This document shows positions 33,612 through 44,514 of a DNA stretch of 64,000 nt, in pieces. Source of the stretch: Uranotaenia lowii (Eukaryota > Arthropoda > Insecta > Diptera > Culicidae); NCBI RefSeq assembly GCF_029784155.1, contig NC_073692.1, positions 329,859,920-329,923,919 of the forward strand, in the 5' to 3' direction. A model generated the notes under the pieces. It had not been told where the DNA came from, ran no database searches, and saw only the letters and a program-made list of their open reading frames with translations. The first letter of the stretch is position 1. Each line of letters starts with the position of its first letter. Made by a program: the position numbers and the translations under genes.

Positions 33612-36100
33612 GTTAGTGTCACAAGCTGATATGTATATTTATTTTTTAAGCTGCGACCCCATCAAAACTTTTGACCCGTCAATAATCTAATAAGGGAACC
33701 TACCCAGTTTGGAAATTAGTATTGATTTGCTCCATTTTGGACACTGAATTCGAAACTCGGTATCAGCAAAGATGTGCGCTTAAATAATAGCGGCAGGTTA
33801 TCCTTAGATATGTGAAAATTGTACCTCCATTTGAGATACTGAATTTGAAGTCGTTCCTTATGTAGATCAATAACGTTTAGATCATTGATAATCTGGAATC
33901 TGGATCTTAAATGGTTTGGCAGATTTTTATTTTGTTCCGAAAACAAAACTGGACAAAAGTTGTGTTAAGGCTAATCCACTCAAGGCAACTTGGCATTGTT
34001 TTCCGAACGAAATTCTAAACACAGACTGTCTCGCTTGTCTCGTCTCGCTCTCTGCTTTAGCTTTAGTTTAGGCATTGTTAGAATCATGGCCGTAGCAAAT
34101 TCAATTTAAATTCAATTTAAAATTTGGGGTGGTCGCTTAGCCTAATGCAGGATGGCCAGCGAACCGGGAAAACCGGGAAAAAAACCGGGAATCGAAAATA
34201 GGACCGGGAAAACCAAGAAAAAACCGGGAAAATCATCAAACGATTATGTTTCTCCATTTAAAAACATATAAATTCCTAAAATTCATTCATTTTATAATGA
34301 CATAACTTTTTCTCAGAAACTTTACAATCTACAGTCGTTTATTTAAAGATTGCCAGCCATTCGGGAAGAGCGAGGAAATGTCGGATTTTATTTTCATGAG
34401 GGAAAAGCCGGGAATACATAGAAAAAATAGTTTTTTTAAACTCAGCGCATACACTTGTCGAGCAAAGAAACATGGTGAATCACGCATATTGTGCACTGCA
34501 GTGAATAAAATTTGTTTTAAAAATATAATAAACATTTCACAACTGTGAAGTTTTCACAACGTTAAAACTTGGTAGTTAACATTTAAAGCGCTTATTAATC
34601 AAAGATTTTGTATCTTCGTGCACTTTCTTTGCGAATATCTTGCAAAAAATATATCTTCAAAATCTGCATTAAGAAAAAAGTGAAAGGAATTCACAAATTT
34701 TCTAAATGCTGCGACTTTATAGTTCTGATGTGAATTCATACGTTGGATTCAGACAGTTTTCGATTGAATCCACGTCTTGAAAACTAAAATTTAATATTAA
34801 CATCTATTTTATAATTGGAATTATTATACACTAGTCCAGAATAGATCATGTTACAGTATGCATCAGGTGTTAATTTTTTTTTTCAGAAAAATACTTTATG
34901 CTGAAACGAAACATGAGAAAATTAGCAAAAATCTAACAAACACATTTAAACTTTGGGAGTTGAGAGTTCGACGAAAATATCGAAAAAAAAAATTTATGCA
35001 AACATTTGAATGTTAATAGAACGTTTAAAGACAGATATAAATTCAGTTATTCTTCCATGAAGACCTAACTTTATTTGTGTTTTATGTACTAACACACTAA
35101 TAATTTTCAAAAACAATCAAAACATAAGTTCAAAAATCAAACATCAAATTGCTGAGAAACGACATAGCCTCAAAGTACTTATTTTATTTGGTTTCGAACA
35201 TATATAACTCAATTATAACTTTTGAAAATCGGGAATTGTCCCTTGCGGGAAAAATGTCGGAAGCAAAAAAAAATGCTACCATTTTATTCGGTTAATTGAT
35301 AAACGCACAGAAGGCAGAAGATGTAAAAAGATACTAAGTTTTATGTGATTCTTGTTTACATTTTTCGTTGAAACTAGTATAAATTCAAATTCAAAAATCG
35401 AATAAAAATATGCCTTTTCTTAAGATAGGACTGCAAATCCAGACTGAAATTTTAGATAAATTTACCAGAATCTAAGTGAACAGACTCAAACATCTAGGAC
35501 TCAGCGTATTCTGTAGTGTGATAACCTTTGAGTTTCAAGATTAAACTAAAAAAACCCGATTTAATACACTTTACAGTGGATTGTAGCCTTTCTTACAGCC
35601 TGTAAAATATATTTGGGTACATATAAAACAAAATGAACTATGAATTATGATTAATGAATTTCATACGCAATAAATCCAAAATGAATTTAGGAAATAAAGA
35701 TTCAAAGTTTTTATTAGGATAAAAGTATTTTTATATAATCATAATTTTCATATAAATTAACCTTTTTGAATGACTAGATTCTGGAATATCATGTATGATT
35801 TCGTGTCTATGACATTATAATCTAACTCAATTTACTCCTTTTGGAGTTACAGCATATGATATCTTCAAAATGGAAGGGGTATAAAAATTAAGAATACAAT
35901 TTGAAAAAAGATGCCTGACCATGTATTTCAAATAATTCAACCTCTCAAGTATATGAAACAAATATATAAATAAAATTATTGGATAAAATTTCAAATGCTA
36001 GAGTAAAAAACGATACCAAAATGTATAAAATCGTTACAATAAATTTTGAAAATTAAAAATATTGAAAATTTTGAAAGCGAAGTATTTTTAATTTTGTTAT

Positions 36101-37135
36101 TTTGAGATTTTTATTCTGTTTTGTTAATTTTGTCTATTTCGTTAATTTTGTTAATTTGGTCATTTTTTAAATTTTGTCAATAATGTCAATTTTATCAATT
36201 TTCATGATTTTGTCAGCATTGTTAGTTCAGTAAATTTTGCCAATTTAACCAATTTTCAAGATTTTGTTTATTCGTCGATTTTAACAATTTTCATTTTCAA
36301 AATTGAAAATTCTGTCAATTTTGTCAAATTTGTCAATTTGGTCAGTTTTGTTAATTTTGTCAATTTTGTCAGTTTTATCAAATTAGTCAATTTTGTCAAT
36401 CTTGTCAATGTTGTCAATTTTGACAGCTTTGCCAATTTTGTCAATTAAGTGCATTTCGTCGATTTTGTCATTGTCAATTTGGCCAATTTTTTCAATTTCC
36501 TTCGATTCTGTCAAGTTTGTCAATTTTGTCAATTTGTCAATATTGTAAATTTGGTCAAAATTTAGTCAATTGGGACAATTTTGTAAATTTCGCCAGTCAA
36601 TTTTGTCAATCTTTTCAATTTTGTCAATTTAGTGAATTTTGACAATTTGGTCAATTTAATCAATTTTGTCACTTTTGTCGATTTTTGTCAGTTTTATCAA
36701 TCTTGTCAATTTTGTCAATTCAGTGAATTTTGTCGATTTTGTCATAGTCAATTTTGTCAATTCTGCCAATTTTCTCGATTTTGTCAATTTTAAAAATATT
36801 ATCAATTTTTATGATTTATGATTCAGCTATGTGAATTTTGTCAAATCAATGAATTAAGCCAAGTTTTTCAATTTTGTTAAATTTGTCAGTTTTATCAATT
36901 TTGTCAATTTTGTCAATTCAGTGAATTTTGTCCATTTTGTCATCGTCAATTTGATTAATTCTGCCAATTTTCTCGATTTTGTCAATTTTATGATTTTTTC
37001 AACTAAGTTATTTTTGTCAAATCAATGAATTATGTCAAGTTTGTCAATTTCGTCAATTTAGTGAAATTGGTCTATTTAGTCATTTTTTTTCAATTTTGTC
37101 GATTTTGTCATTTTTGTATTTGGTCAACCTGGCGA
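36101..37135. repeat. Degenerate 9-bp minisatellite (AATTTTGTC)n
   Basis: About 1 kb of diverged tandem copies of AATTTTGTC (TTTTGTCAATTTTGTCAA...), with frequent substitutions and a few embedded longer-period repeats: blocks near 36700-36800 and 36890-37050 share CAATTCAGTGAATTTTGTC and ATTCTGCCAATTTTCTCGAT. It is much older than the homogeneous 9-bp satellite at 8311-8836, whose unit differs (AAAATTGTC). It lies inside the hAT-like element. Confidence 0.9.
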
Positions 37136-37239
37136 AAATGGTTAATTTGGAGTTCTTTCCTGTTTCTTCAACTTTGTCAAAAATGATTATAAGCTTTTTA
37201 GCATTATATGCATGTTCCAAAAAAAATCCCAAATGCTTC

Positions 37240-38040
37240 AAACTCTACTATGGAGGGCTTGGTGGCGCTACTGTTTGGTTGTCATCTTCCATTGGCTTCA
37301 GCAAGTGAAATTTCAGATTGACCTCCTTTTTCTCTAGACACCAACCCCAACAACAACAACGCAACGTTAGATCTGAAGAGAGGAAGAGAAAAGGGAACAA
37401 AAAAACAAGCCCGAGAGCTTAAAGCTCGAGAGGATTCAGTAGCATTTGTCTTATTGGATTTAATTTGCTTCCACGGGCGAAATACTCTCCTGTCGTTGCT
37501 GCTTAAGAAAAAGCTTCGTAAGCACGAACGGCATGTGAGAAGATGAGAGGACATACATCGTCCGCGTACCCGTGTTGTTTTCCCCTTCTCAGAGCAATCT
37601 TCCTGAAAATAATGTTGGGCGAAGTTACTATCGCTTACGTACCATGCAGTGTGGGCATGACGTACTCATCAACGACTTCATCAATTTCGGGGTAGTACCC
37701 CTTGGTGAAAACCATTTTTATGATTCAAATTCGGGGCTTCGGTTCCGAAATTTTTGTAATGGATCGGTATCACGCTGATCCATATAAATTTAAAAAAAAA
37801 TCATTGGCCGGGAAAATTCGACCTATCGTCTTCCTCCCACACGGTGTCTGTCACGATGACATCTAACCTGAGTGGGAGTGAAGCCAGTCTGTCCTCCCTT
37901 TCACACATCGACAGGACCATACTTTCAGATAGCAAGCGCGTATCTATGACGTCACATATAAACTGACGTCATATATACAATAATCTTGATTTTAGTGATT
38001 GCTGGTTGTGGCTAGCAAGCCAAATTGACACGTTTTTTGG
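37240..38040. other. GC-richer cargo segment with paired CRE motifs
   Basis: A segment unlike the AT-rich surroundings. Near 37950-37976 are ATGACGTCAC and CTGACGTCAT, two CRE-type TGACGTCA sites about 18 bp apart with CATATAAA between them. Around 37725-37785 a GGGGCTTCGG hairpin, AAATTTTTGT and a GGATC...GATCC hairpin give the order stem, Sm-like site, stem. I do not recognise any named snRNA in it. Origin unknown: it may be captured host DNA or part of another element. Confidence 0.3.
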
Positions 38041-38548
38041 AGTGATTATTTGATGATAATTACTATGAAAATTTATTTTTCGAACTATTTTGTTTTTTTT
38101 TTCTTTCTTTTATACATTGAAGAGGGAAAAAAATCAAATTTTTTAAGACGAAAATCATTTTTATTGTACTTCCCAGTTTCGCAAAAACGTGTGGACAATG
38201 TTTACAAAAAATCACACCAGCACACACAAATACACTGACATCGTCTGAACTCGTCGAGCTGATTCGATAGGTACCTATAAAGGTATATCTAAGACCCAAA
38301 ATTAAGGATCTCCCAAATCGACCGATAACTATACCTTTCTGTAAGAAAGGCAAAAAGGTCCTTTCACACTTTCACGTTCAACTTGCATCAACATATCTTA
38401 ATTTTGGGTCAAAAAATCTGGTGGACATATTTATTTTCGTATTTTGAAACAGGGAAAACCATAGAATCTCAATCAGGAAAACCGGGAATCCGGAAATGAT
38501 AACTCGCTGGCCACCCTGCTAATGGCTAACGTGTCCGGTTTATAAGCC

Positions 38549-39106
38549 CCCAGCAAACATGAAATCGTTTCAGAAATGATAACTTAAGTCGTTTATAATG
38601 GTGATCGAATCGCAATCCCATCTGCGAAGTTAAAAGTTCGTATAAAATGTCGTCTGAAGTCAGTTTAAATCGAATATGATAGAAAGTCCACCATGTAGTA
38701 AATTTTGAATTGATTTTGCTCCCGCGCGGGATTCAAGTGAGAAAATCATCGCCATGCTCTCTCTGCAACCAGCAGTGCATCCAGATAGCTAAAAATCAGA
38801 AGGGAATTGAGTAATATTGACCAATGAGAGAACTGGAAAATATTGTCGCTGTCAACGATTTGAAGGTTATGAGAGAAAAATCTTGCGCTCTCTTGCATTC
38901 TCCCGAAAGGTACGAATAAGGTGTCGGATAACGCGCAATTGGTGTAGTTTTCGTTGCTTAAGAAAAAAATTAAATTTAAGTATGAATAATGCCTCCAATT
39001 CGGTAAGAAAATGCAGTTTTTTAAATTTTCATACGATCTTTCTATAAGGTATATGGAACGTATATCAAAACAGCATAAGAATATAGCTAAAAAAATATTT
39101 GCAAGG
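38549..39106 (-). mobile_element. Second copy of the CCCAGCAAACAT MITE
   Basis: It starts CCCAGCAAACATGAAATCG and follows the complement of the 24545-25089 element over its full length: shared CCACCATGT, CTCCCGC, CCAGCAGTGCA, ATATTGTCGCTG, CTCTCTTGCATTCT and ATACGATC..TCTATAA..GTATATG. Its far end is decayed (ATTTGCAAGG in place of ATTTGCTGGG). It begins 30 bp right of the hAT-like element. Confidence 0.8.
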
Positions 39107-39782
39107 CCATAGGTCCACCACCCTAATACCAAGTTTAAGGAAATTTTGTGAATCTTCAGACGTACAATGAAAATAAATATAACGAAGTGAAACAATGTAA
39201 CAAAGAAAGCGAAAATTTTAACCTCTACAGAGCATTAAATAAAGTAGATACAAACCAGCCAAAGGACGAAAGTCTCAATAACAAAGACAAGAAAACTACA
39301 AGTTTCAGATGAATATCACAAATATAAAGGATATTTTGAGTTTATTTTGGCAGTTTTGTCTTATGAAAAATTCTGATTTTGATCTTTGGAAAAAATAAAC
39401 AAATTGAAAAATATTCGCTGATAAAAAATTCGTAATCTTCACGTATGAAAATGTGCAGGGAATTTCATACCTTTTCGGTACGTTGTTTAACATTTTGAAT
39501 ATTGCAGTAAAATCAAAAGTCAAATTTCGAACTTCAATCTTAAATTATAATCGGATTTGCAAATACTGCAATTTTTGATCATTTACTTTAACTTTTGAAG
39601 ATTGCATATATTTTCATCGATGGTTGATATCTTTGAATTTGGTCAAGAGTTTTGTAGATTTAGCTTAATTGAATTGAGCATTGAAAAAGTTTTTTTTTTA
39701 TTGAAGGGTTCCTAAATTTACGTTTTCTATGCCTTATCAAATAATCTTAATCTACCAAACTCTAGAGCAAATTTTTAAACAT

Positions 39783-39831
39783 AAATTTTTTTTTTTTTTG
39801 GGATTTTAAACCAATTGGTTTATTCATCCCC
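39783..39831 (-). mobile_element. 49-bp retroposed 3' tail
   Basis: Minus-strand body GGGGATGAATAAACC..GGTTTAAAATCCC plus about 14 A, flanked by TTAAACAT at 39775-39782 and 39832-39839. It is the same tail as at 31849-31915, ending its body one motif earlier. Confidence 0.7.
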
Positions 39832-39866
39832 TTAAACATCAATGAAAATTATTTCTCTATTTTGTT

Positions 39867-39894
39867 TTTTTTTTTATTCTTTTTTCTCAGGGAG
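39867..39894 (-). mobile_element. 28-bp retroposed tail with 14-bp duplication
   Basis: TTCTCTATTTTGTT is duplicated exactly at 39853-39866 and 39895-39908. Between them, read on the minus strand, lie only CTCCCTGAGAAAAAAGAAT and nine A. This is the last 19 or so bases of the 31849-31915 tail family, an extreme 5' truncation. Confidence 0.8.
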
Positions 39895-40909
39895 TTCTCT
39901 ATTTTGTTAATTTAGGGTTCGTAATACAAATTTAGCTTACAATTATTAAGATTTGAGTACATATTTTAAAAAGTAGCGATTTCAAATTAAAAGCTACAAA
40001 AGTTTTCAAAGTTTTTTTTAATTCAATTGTTTAAGCAACCGCTTTAAGAAGTGGCGATGCTATTTCTTGGAAAAATTATATGTTACAATTTCTACTGCTC
40101 TATCCTTTCGTTACGGAGATCAAGGCTATTTCTAACATATCGTCGTTTGTTGCAATGCAATAATGCTTAAGTCTTAAAAGTCGATTATTCGACGTCTGTT
40201 TTTTGGACCATCATGTTTCTATTTTGGACCACCCTCGGGACCTATTTTGGACACCCTTAAACTAAATAAGAATTAAAAAAAATTCATTAGGAATTAAGTA
40301 GAACCTATATTCGATGTTGGTTAAATTGCTATTTAAACAAGCTTTTTTGATTCTGCGAGCTTGCAAACTAGTGTTGATGTGTTTAATCATAGCTTTGAAC
40401 ATGTTTATAGTTGTAAGTATCATCACAACTATGCAGAAAAGTTCCTGAAAGTTGACTCCAATAATGACACTTCTTCCTGAAATGGGCTTGATTCGGCTCA
40501 ACTGTTTAAAATCAAACTTTTTTTTTTGTTTTTGTCCCTTATTTGCTTATTCAAATGGTATGTAAGGTATGATTAGAATAATAGGAAGGAGGAGAACAAA
40601 TTTGGTACAAAAACCATACACAGGCTCGGTTCCATAGAAGAAACAAAAATTATTTTGAATTTTAAGTACAAAATATTCTATTAATCAATAAAATCCTAAA
40701 AGTTCACATTTACTCATGTAAACGTTACTTGAATTTTTTGCATAAATTCATGGATGAGCTATGAACCAATACGAAGCTTTTTAGATCTCAGGTTTTGAAA
40801 AATTCAAAAAGGACCCCAAATCGACCCAGTCTAAATAATGGTCCATCATAACTTTTACCATAATCTCGGTAATCGTCATAAGACATTATTTTTCCTTTCA
40901 TTCAAACAG

Positions 40910-40950
40910 CAACAGCAGCATCACCACCACCATCAGCAACAGCAACAACA

Positions 40951-40981
<31 letters not shown>

Positions 40982-41276
40982 CAACAGCAACACCAAAGCA
41001 GCCAATCGTCAACGCAAGACGAAGACGAAACAGTGGACGTCGAAAGCTATGGAGATGAAACCTCGAACGGCGCCATCAACATGACCTCCTCCAACGTCAT
41101 CCACCACACTAATAATGGTATGCACAACAATAACAATAACAACAACAACACCCCCTTGAAACCGGATCCTCCGCTAGGTGGCAAGATTCCTCCGATGGAA
41201 GAAAGTGCCATCACCTCGCTGAGTTCGATTGTACCACACTGGGATCGGAAAACACGGATAAACCTTCCGCTTAACT
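40910..41276 (+). CDS. RNF220: RNF220-like gene, exon C (poly-Q/H linker)
   Basis: Phase 0 at its start after the ATTCAAACAG acceptor. It opens with glutamines, five histidines and about 19 glutamines (CAG/CAA mix), then a Ser-rich and acidic stretch (QDEDETVDVESYGDE) and an Asn run (AAC/AAT). It ends RKTRINLPLNC, with the Cys codon split by the GTAAGT donor. This is low-complexity linker between the zinc-finger region and the RING; length variation here is expected between alleles. Confidence 0.9.
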
Positions 41277-41378
41277 GTAAGTTTTCTTAAAAGTGATCAA
41301 GAAGCCTCTTAAACTTTTCTTGGAAGTGCAGCTTGAGAAAATATTTCTCTCTTCTGTTTCTTCAACGCTCTTCTTCAG

Positions 41379-41622
41379 GTACAGCCACCTCCGAGCACAA
41401 TTCGGTGACCCGTGTAACACCGACGAGCAGCGATCAACGGATAGATGTCGACTACGAACAGGACCATAGCCAGGACATGGTCACCGACAACGATGAAGAG
41501 GTCATCGTGGACAACACCGACGAAGAGGAGTGTCACAAACGATCGCGACCGATGCTAACGACCCTAGGAATGCATCATCCCGGGGTTGTGCCCATGAACT
41601 GCCCCAGGGACGAAAAGAACAG
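41379..41622 (+). CDS. RNF220: RNF220-like gene, exon D
   Basis: It follows a 102-bp intron with a CTCTTCTTCAG acceptor. It encodes an acidic, probably disordered segment (IDVDYEQDHSQDMVTDNDEE, DNTDEEECHKRSRP) and ends PRDEKN plus two bases of a Ser codon before GTAATT. Vertebrate RNF220 has a comparable acidic stretch before the RING. Confidence 0.9.
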
Positions 41623-41691
41623 GTAATTTCAACCTCTAGAAGCTGAACATATCATCACCCTTGCCTAAAGACGAAATTTTCAACCCAACAG

Positions 41692-41908
41692 CACCGAAGA
41701 GGCCACTTCTTCGGTTGAGATTGACTCCGTTTCACCGGATTCGATGCCGATTCGAACGGCCGGAACGACTCCTAATTCAGACTCTTACGTGAGCACCTCG
41801 GCAGAATCGTCGGCCGAACCCTCTTCCAAGGCTCAGGTTCTGGAAGAGCTGAAGGCTCGGATACGAGAGCTCGAAGGTTCACCGCACTACAAATGTTTTA
41901 TATGTAAG
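41692..41908 (+). CDS. RNF220: RNF220-like gene, exon E (coiled coil, start of RING)
   Basis: It follows a 69-bp intron with a CAACCCAACAG acceptor. A Ser/Thr-rich segment leads to AQVLEELKARIRELEG, a predicted short coiled coil matching the LKARVRELE motif next to the RNF220 RING, then HYKCFICK, the first Cys pair of the RING. Donor GTTAGC. Confidence 0.93.
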
Positions 41909-41984
41909 GTTAGCTAAAAGTTTATGCTAATTGAAAGAGTTGTTAATAATTCTTTATTTTTTTGTTTTTATTTGTTTTCTACAG

Positions 41985-42059
41985 GAAAAGTGTAAAACGC
42001 TAATCATTTCGAAGATTTGCGGCCATTACTTGTGCGAGGATTGTTGGATTACTGAATCG
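41985..42059 (+). CDS. RNF220: RNF220-like gene, exon F (RING core)
   Basis: It follows a 76-bp intron and encodes EKCKTLIISKICGHYLCEDC and then WITES. C-G-H-Y-L-C-E-D-C supplies the third Cys, the His and the next two Cys of a C3HC4 RING. Donor GTAAGT, phase 0. Confidence 0.94.
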
Positions 42060-42183
42060 GTAAGTCTCCTTGAAAGATATTCCTGTTTACCAACGATTCA
42101 ATAAGCCTACTTTTAGAAAAAAAAAAACAAATTGTTTTGGATGTTCTATTAATGAAATCTTAAATTTACCATCTGTTTTACAG

Positions 42184-42255
42184 GAATCCTCCAAATCATG
42201 CCCCCGTTGCAAGATTGTCACCTCGAATTCGGACTTTAGAAAAATTCATGCCTAG
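42184..42255 (+). CDS. RNF220: RNF220-like gene, exon G (RING end, stop)
   Basis: It follows a 124-bp intron with a TCTGTTTTACAG acceptor. SCPRC supplies the last RING Cys pair. The tail KIVTSNSDFRKIHA matches the NTIT.PGDLRRIYL-type C-terminus of RNF220, which ends at the same place. Stop TAG. Confidence 0.94.
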   Translation, partial: ESSKSCPRCKIVTSNSDFRKIHA

Positions 42256-42470
42256 TTTCGGTACACTTAAATGCATTTGAACAGAACGAGTCGATTTATT
42301 TATTTGTCTTAGATTATTTATTATTTTCTACCATTGAAAACTTTATATCGAACAGATTAGAAAATAAAGTTCATCTTCAAACATAAACGTACGAGAATTA
42401 AATGTCGATCCCAAAGCTTTTTTGCGTAATGTTTAAATTTAATCTAATTTTAAATATTGTAAATAAAAAC
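42256..42470 (+). terminator. 3' UTR and polyadenylation signals of the RNF220-like gene
   Basis: AATAAA occurs about 110 bp after the stop (42363-42368) and again at 42462-42467, with a further AATAAA-rich stretch near 42560. The first is well placed for a short 3' UTR. Which one is used cannot be told from sequence. Confidence 0.65.
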
Positions 42471-43102
42471 CCAAAATGTTGAACAGATTGTTAGGTGCAA
42501 TAATTGTTTCGTTTTCCGAGATTGTTCATTTCGATGATCACACTGGAATCCAATAATATAAATAAAAAAAATACAATAAACTTATCCCAGTGATAAAAAC
42601 CAATTTTTTCAAGGCTACGATTTGAGACACTAACGTAAAATATCAATCACTTTAAAAAAGTAATCAATCGAGGAAAAAAAGATAGTCCTTCCCAGCAAAG
42701 GCTTACGTGTTATCCAGAATTCAGAAAACAAGAAAAAACCTTGTAATAAGCGTCACTAGATAATTCGATTATGATTCAATAATATGCTGTTGTGTACATT
42801 GCAAACTTACTATTGGAATAGGAAGTGTAAACTAAGGCAAAATAGATCAATGATATTCTTACCTTAAAACTTCTACAACTTTTTCACATTCAGTCCAGCC
42901 AGCCAGCAGATCAAAACCAAGCATGTCTAGCGCAAACTACAATCTGAAATTAAATATTGAAAATTCGAATTATCATAAGCTAACTAGAGGCCGAGGAAAC
43001 ATAAAAAAAATCTGTTTATGTCAAATTTCTCAGAAGTAAATCAACAAAAGATGATCAATAAAACTATGTGATTGAATATAAATTGTTTTCTCCAATAACG
43101 CA
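42471..43102. other. Intergenic, no recognised feature
   Basis: AT-rich spacer between the gene's 3' end and the LINE remnant. Nothing recognised. Confidence 0.5.
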
Positions 43103-44448
43103 ATGTGTCCGAATATCCATTTCTATCAACAGATCCGAACAAGACAACGAATTTCATTCCTACGAATACTATTTGGGTACATTTGTGCATGTTTCGCAGC
43201 AATATTAGGAGAGAGTTCATCAGTCATCTTACTATTGCTAACTGCTCAATGGTCTCACGTGGGGCCATGGGAAAAGTCCTCCACCGTTGAAGATTCGAAG
43301 CGAGTGTCTTCACTTGGTCCAGAGATTCGCAAACCACCATCAGGCGTTATCTGGCTACTGGAAACACTCTACTTTCACAACTTGTTGCCCAGCTACCACG
43401 AAATTGAAAGGATTCACTTTGTTTATCTCCATCGACATGGTCTTTCCGACATTGATTTTGAGATTTGCTGCCTTTGATCTTTCGGTGATGTCGTCGAGTT
43501 TGCTCTACATGTCTTGTTGTCTTTGGGCGAGCAAAACAATATCGGCGAAAAGACGGTGCAACATTTGTTCTGACAAGGAAGGGTTGGCTTCCAGCATTTC
43601 AGCAGGAATGCAATCGATTCCAGGCGCTTTGTTGGATTGCATGTTTTTGGTTGGCACTTCTATTTCAGCCAGCGAGGGCGCTTCCGAGTTGATGCCAATA
43701 ATGCGACTTACTGTTGGCGCTTCGAGCTGCGAGTTCTATTGGCTATCGCTATTCGTGACTCGGAAGAGTTGTTTGAGGTGCTCAGTCCGTCGTTTGAGCT
43801 GAATTGTTCGATCGGTCAATAACTGACCTGCTCGGTCTTTTAGCGGAACTCTAGCATTAGTCCTTGCACCACTAAGGCGGCGAGAAATGCCATAAAGTAA
43901 TCTCATTTAAATGCCTTTTCCAGCTCCGCATATCGTAAGCGAGAGTCTGCTTTGGCTGACCCGGTACATGCCTGCTCAATTCCGACCAGGGTTCCGAAAA
44001 GTACTGGCGAACGACAGTATGCTTGCGAACGTCGCACATACACCTCGATGAAAGCTTTCAAAATATTTCTTCCCCGACAGTTTTAAAAGGAGCGGTCGTG
44101 CAATGTACAGCGATGCCTTATTTTACCTCATGCGAGAGTTTGTTCGTGGGTATGAAAGCTTTTTAAGCTCCGTGACAGCTTTGGGATTATCTTCATGACA
44201 GTTTTGAATGCGTTGAATTTGGCATGACAGTACTACTTACTCCGACCTGTAGCCGAGATTCGCTTTGGATTATCATCCACGGTCGGGCCCAGTTAATTTC
44301 GAACGAACGTAGGTATGAACTTCTTTCTCGTTTAAGAGGGGCAGGGGAGGGAGGTGATCACCCCGATCACCCTACTCATAGGACCCCATAGGATTGAAGG
44401 TAATCATATCGCCTAACCTTCACCGGCACCACACATCGCGTTACGCCT

Positions 44449-44514
44449 CGGTCGTACGCTGCTGCTCGATGGCTCGTTCGATCTTTTCGAACCGAGCAGC
44501 AGCGCATACGACCG
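44449..44514. repeat. 20-bp-arm hairpin inside the LINE remnant
   Basis: CGGTCGTACGCTGCTGCTCG is mirrored by CGAGCAGCAGCGCATACGAC(CG) with one mismatch plus a one-base bulge and a 24-base loop. It lies in a GC-rich segment (44350-44700) that does not read as LINE coding, so it may belong to a separate insertion. Confidence 0.75.

Larger units (their letters stand above)
34148..38518. mobile_element. 4.4-kb hAT-like element in the intron
   Basis: The left end CAGGATGGCCAGCGA and the right end (complement CAGGGTGGCCAGCGA) are inverted, with AACCGGGAAAACCGGGAA-type subterminal repeats on the left and AAAACCGGGAATCCGG on the right. The flanks share CTAATG (left CCTAATG, right CTAATGG), a decayed or offset duplication. 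No transposase is visible. The cargo includes a 1-kb minisatellite (36101-37135), a GC-richer segment (37240-38040) and a TACCTTTCTGTAAGAAAGGC hairpin near 38330. It may be a composite of several insertions between hAT ends. Confidence 0.7.
33612..40909 (+). other. 7.3-kb intron of the RNF220-like gene, filled with transposons
   Basis: Bounded by GTTAGT and TTTCCTTTCATTCAAACAG. About 4.4 kb of it is one hAT-like element, 0.56 kb is a MITE immediately beyond it, and two retroposed tails lie near 39.8 kb. The remaining AT-rich sequence (33612-34147, 39107-39782 and 39909-40909) holds nothing else I recognise, apart from TTTGGAC repeats near 40200. The other introns of the gene are only 69-124 bp, so this one stands out. 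Confidence 0.85.

Noticed and set aside
37640..37785. Named spliceosomal snRNA
   Set aside because: Only the Sm-like site and hairpins fit; no match to the 5' functional sequence of any known snRNA.
43103..43822. Plus-strand frames of up to 171 codons
   Set aside because: Antisense shadows of LINE reverse-transcriptase sequence on the minus strand.
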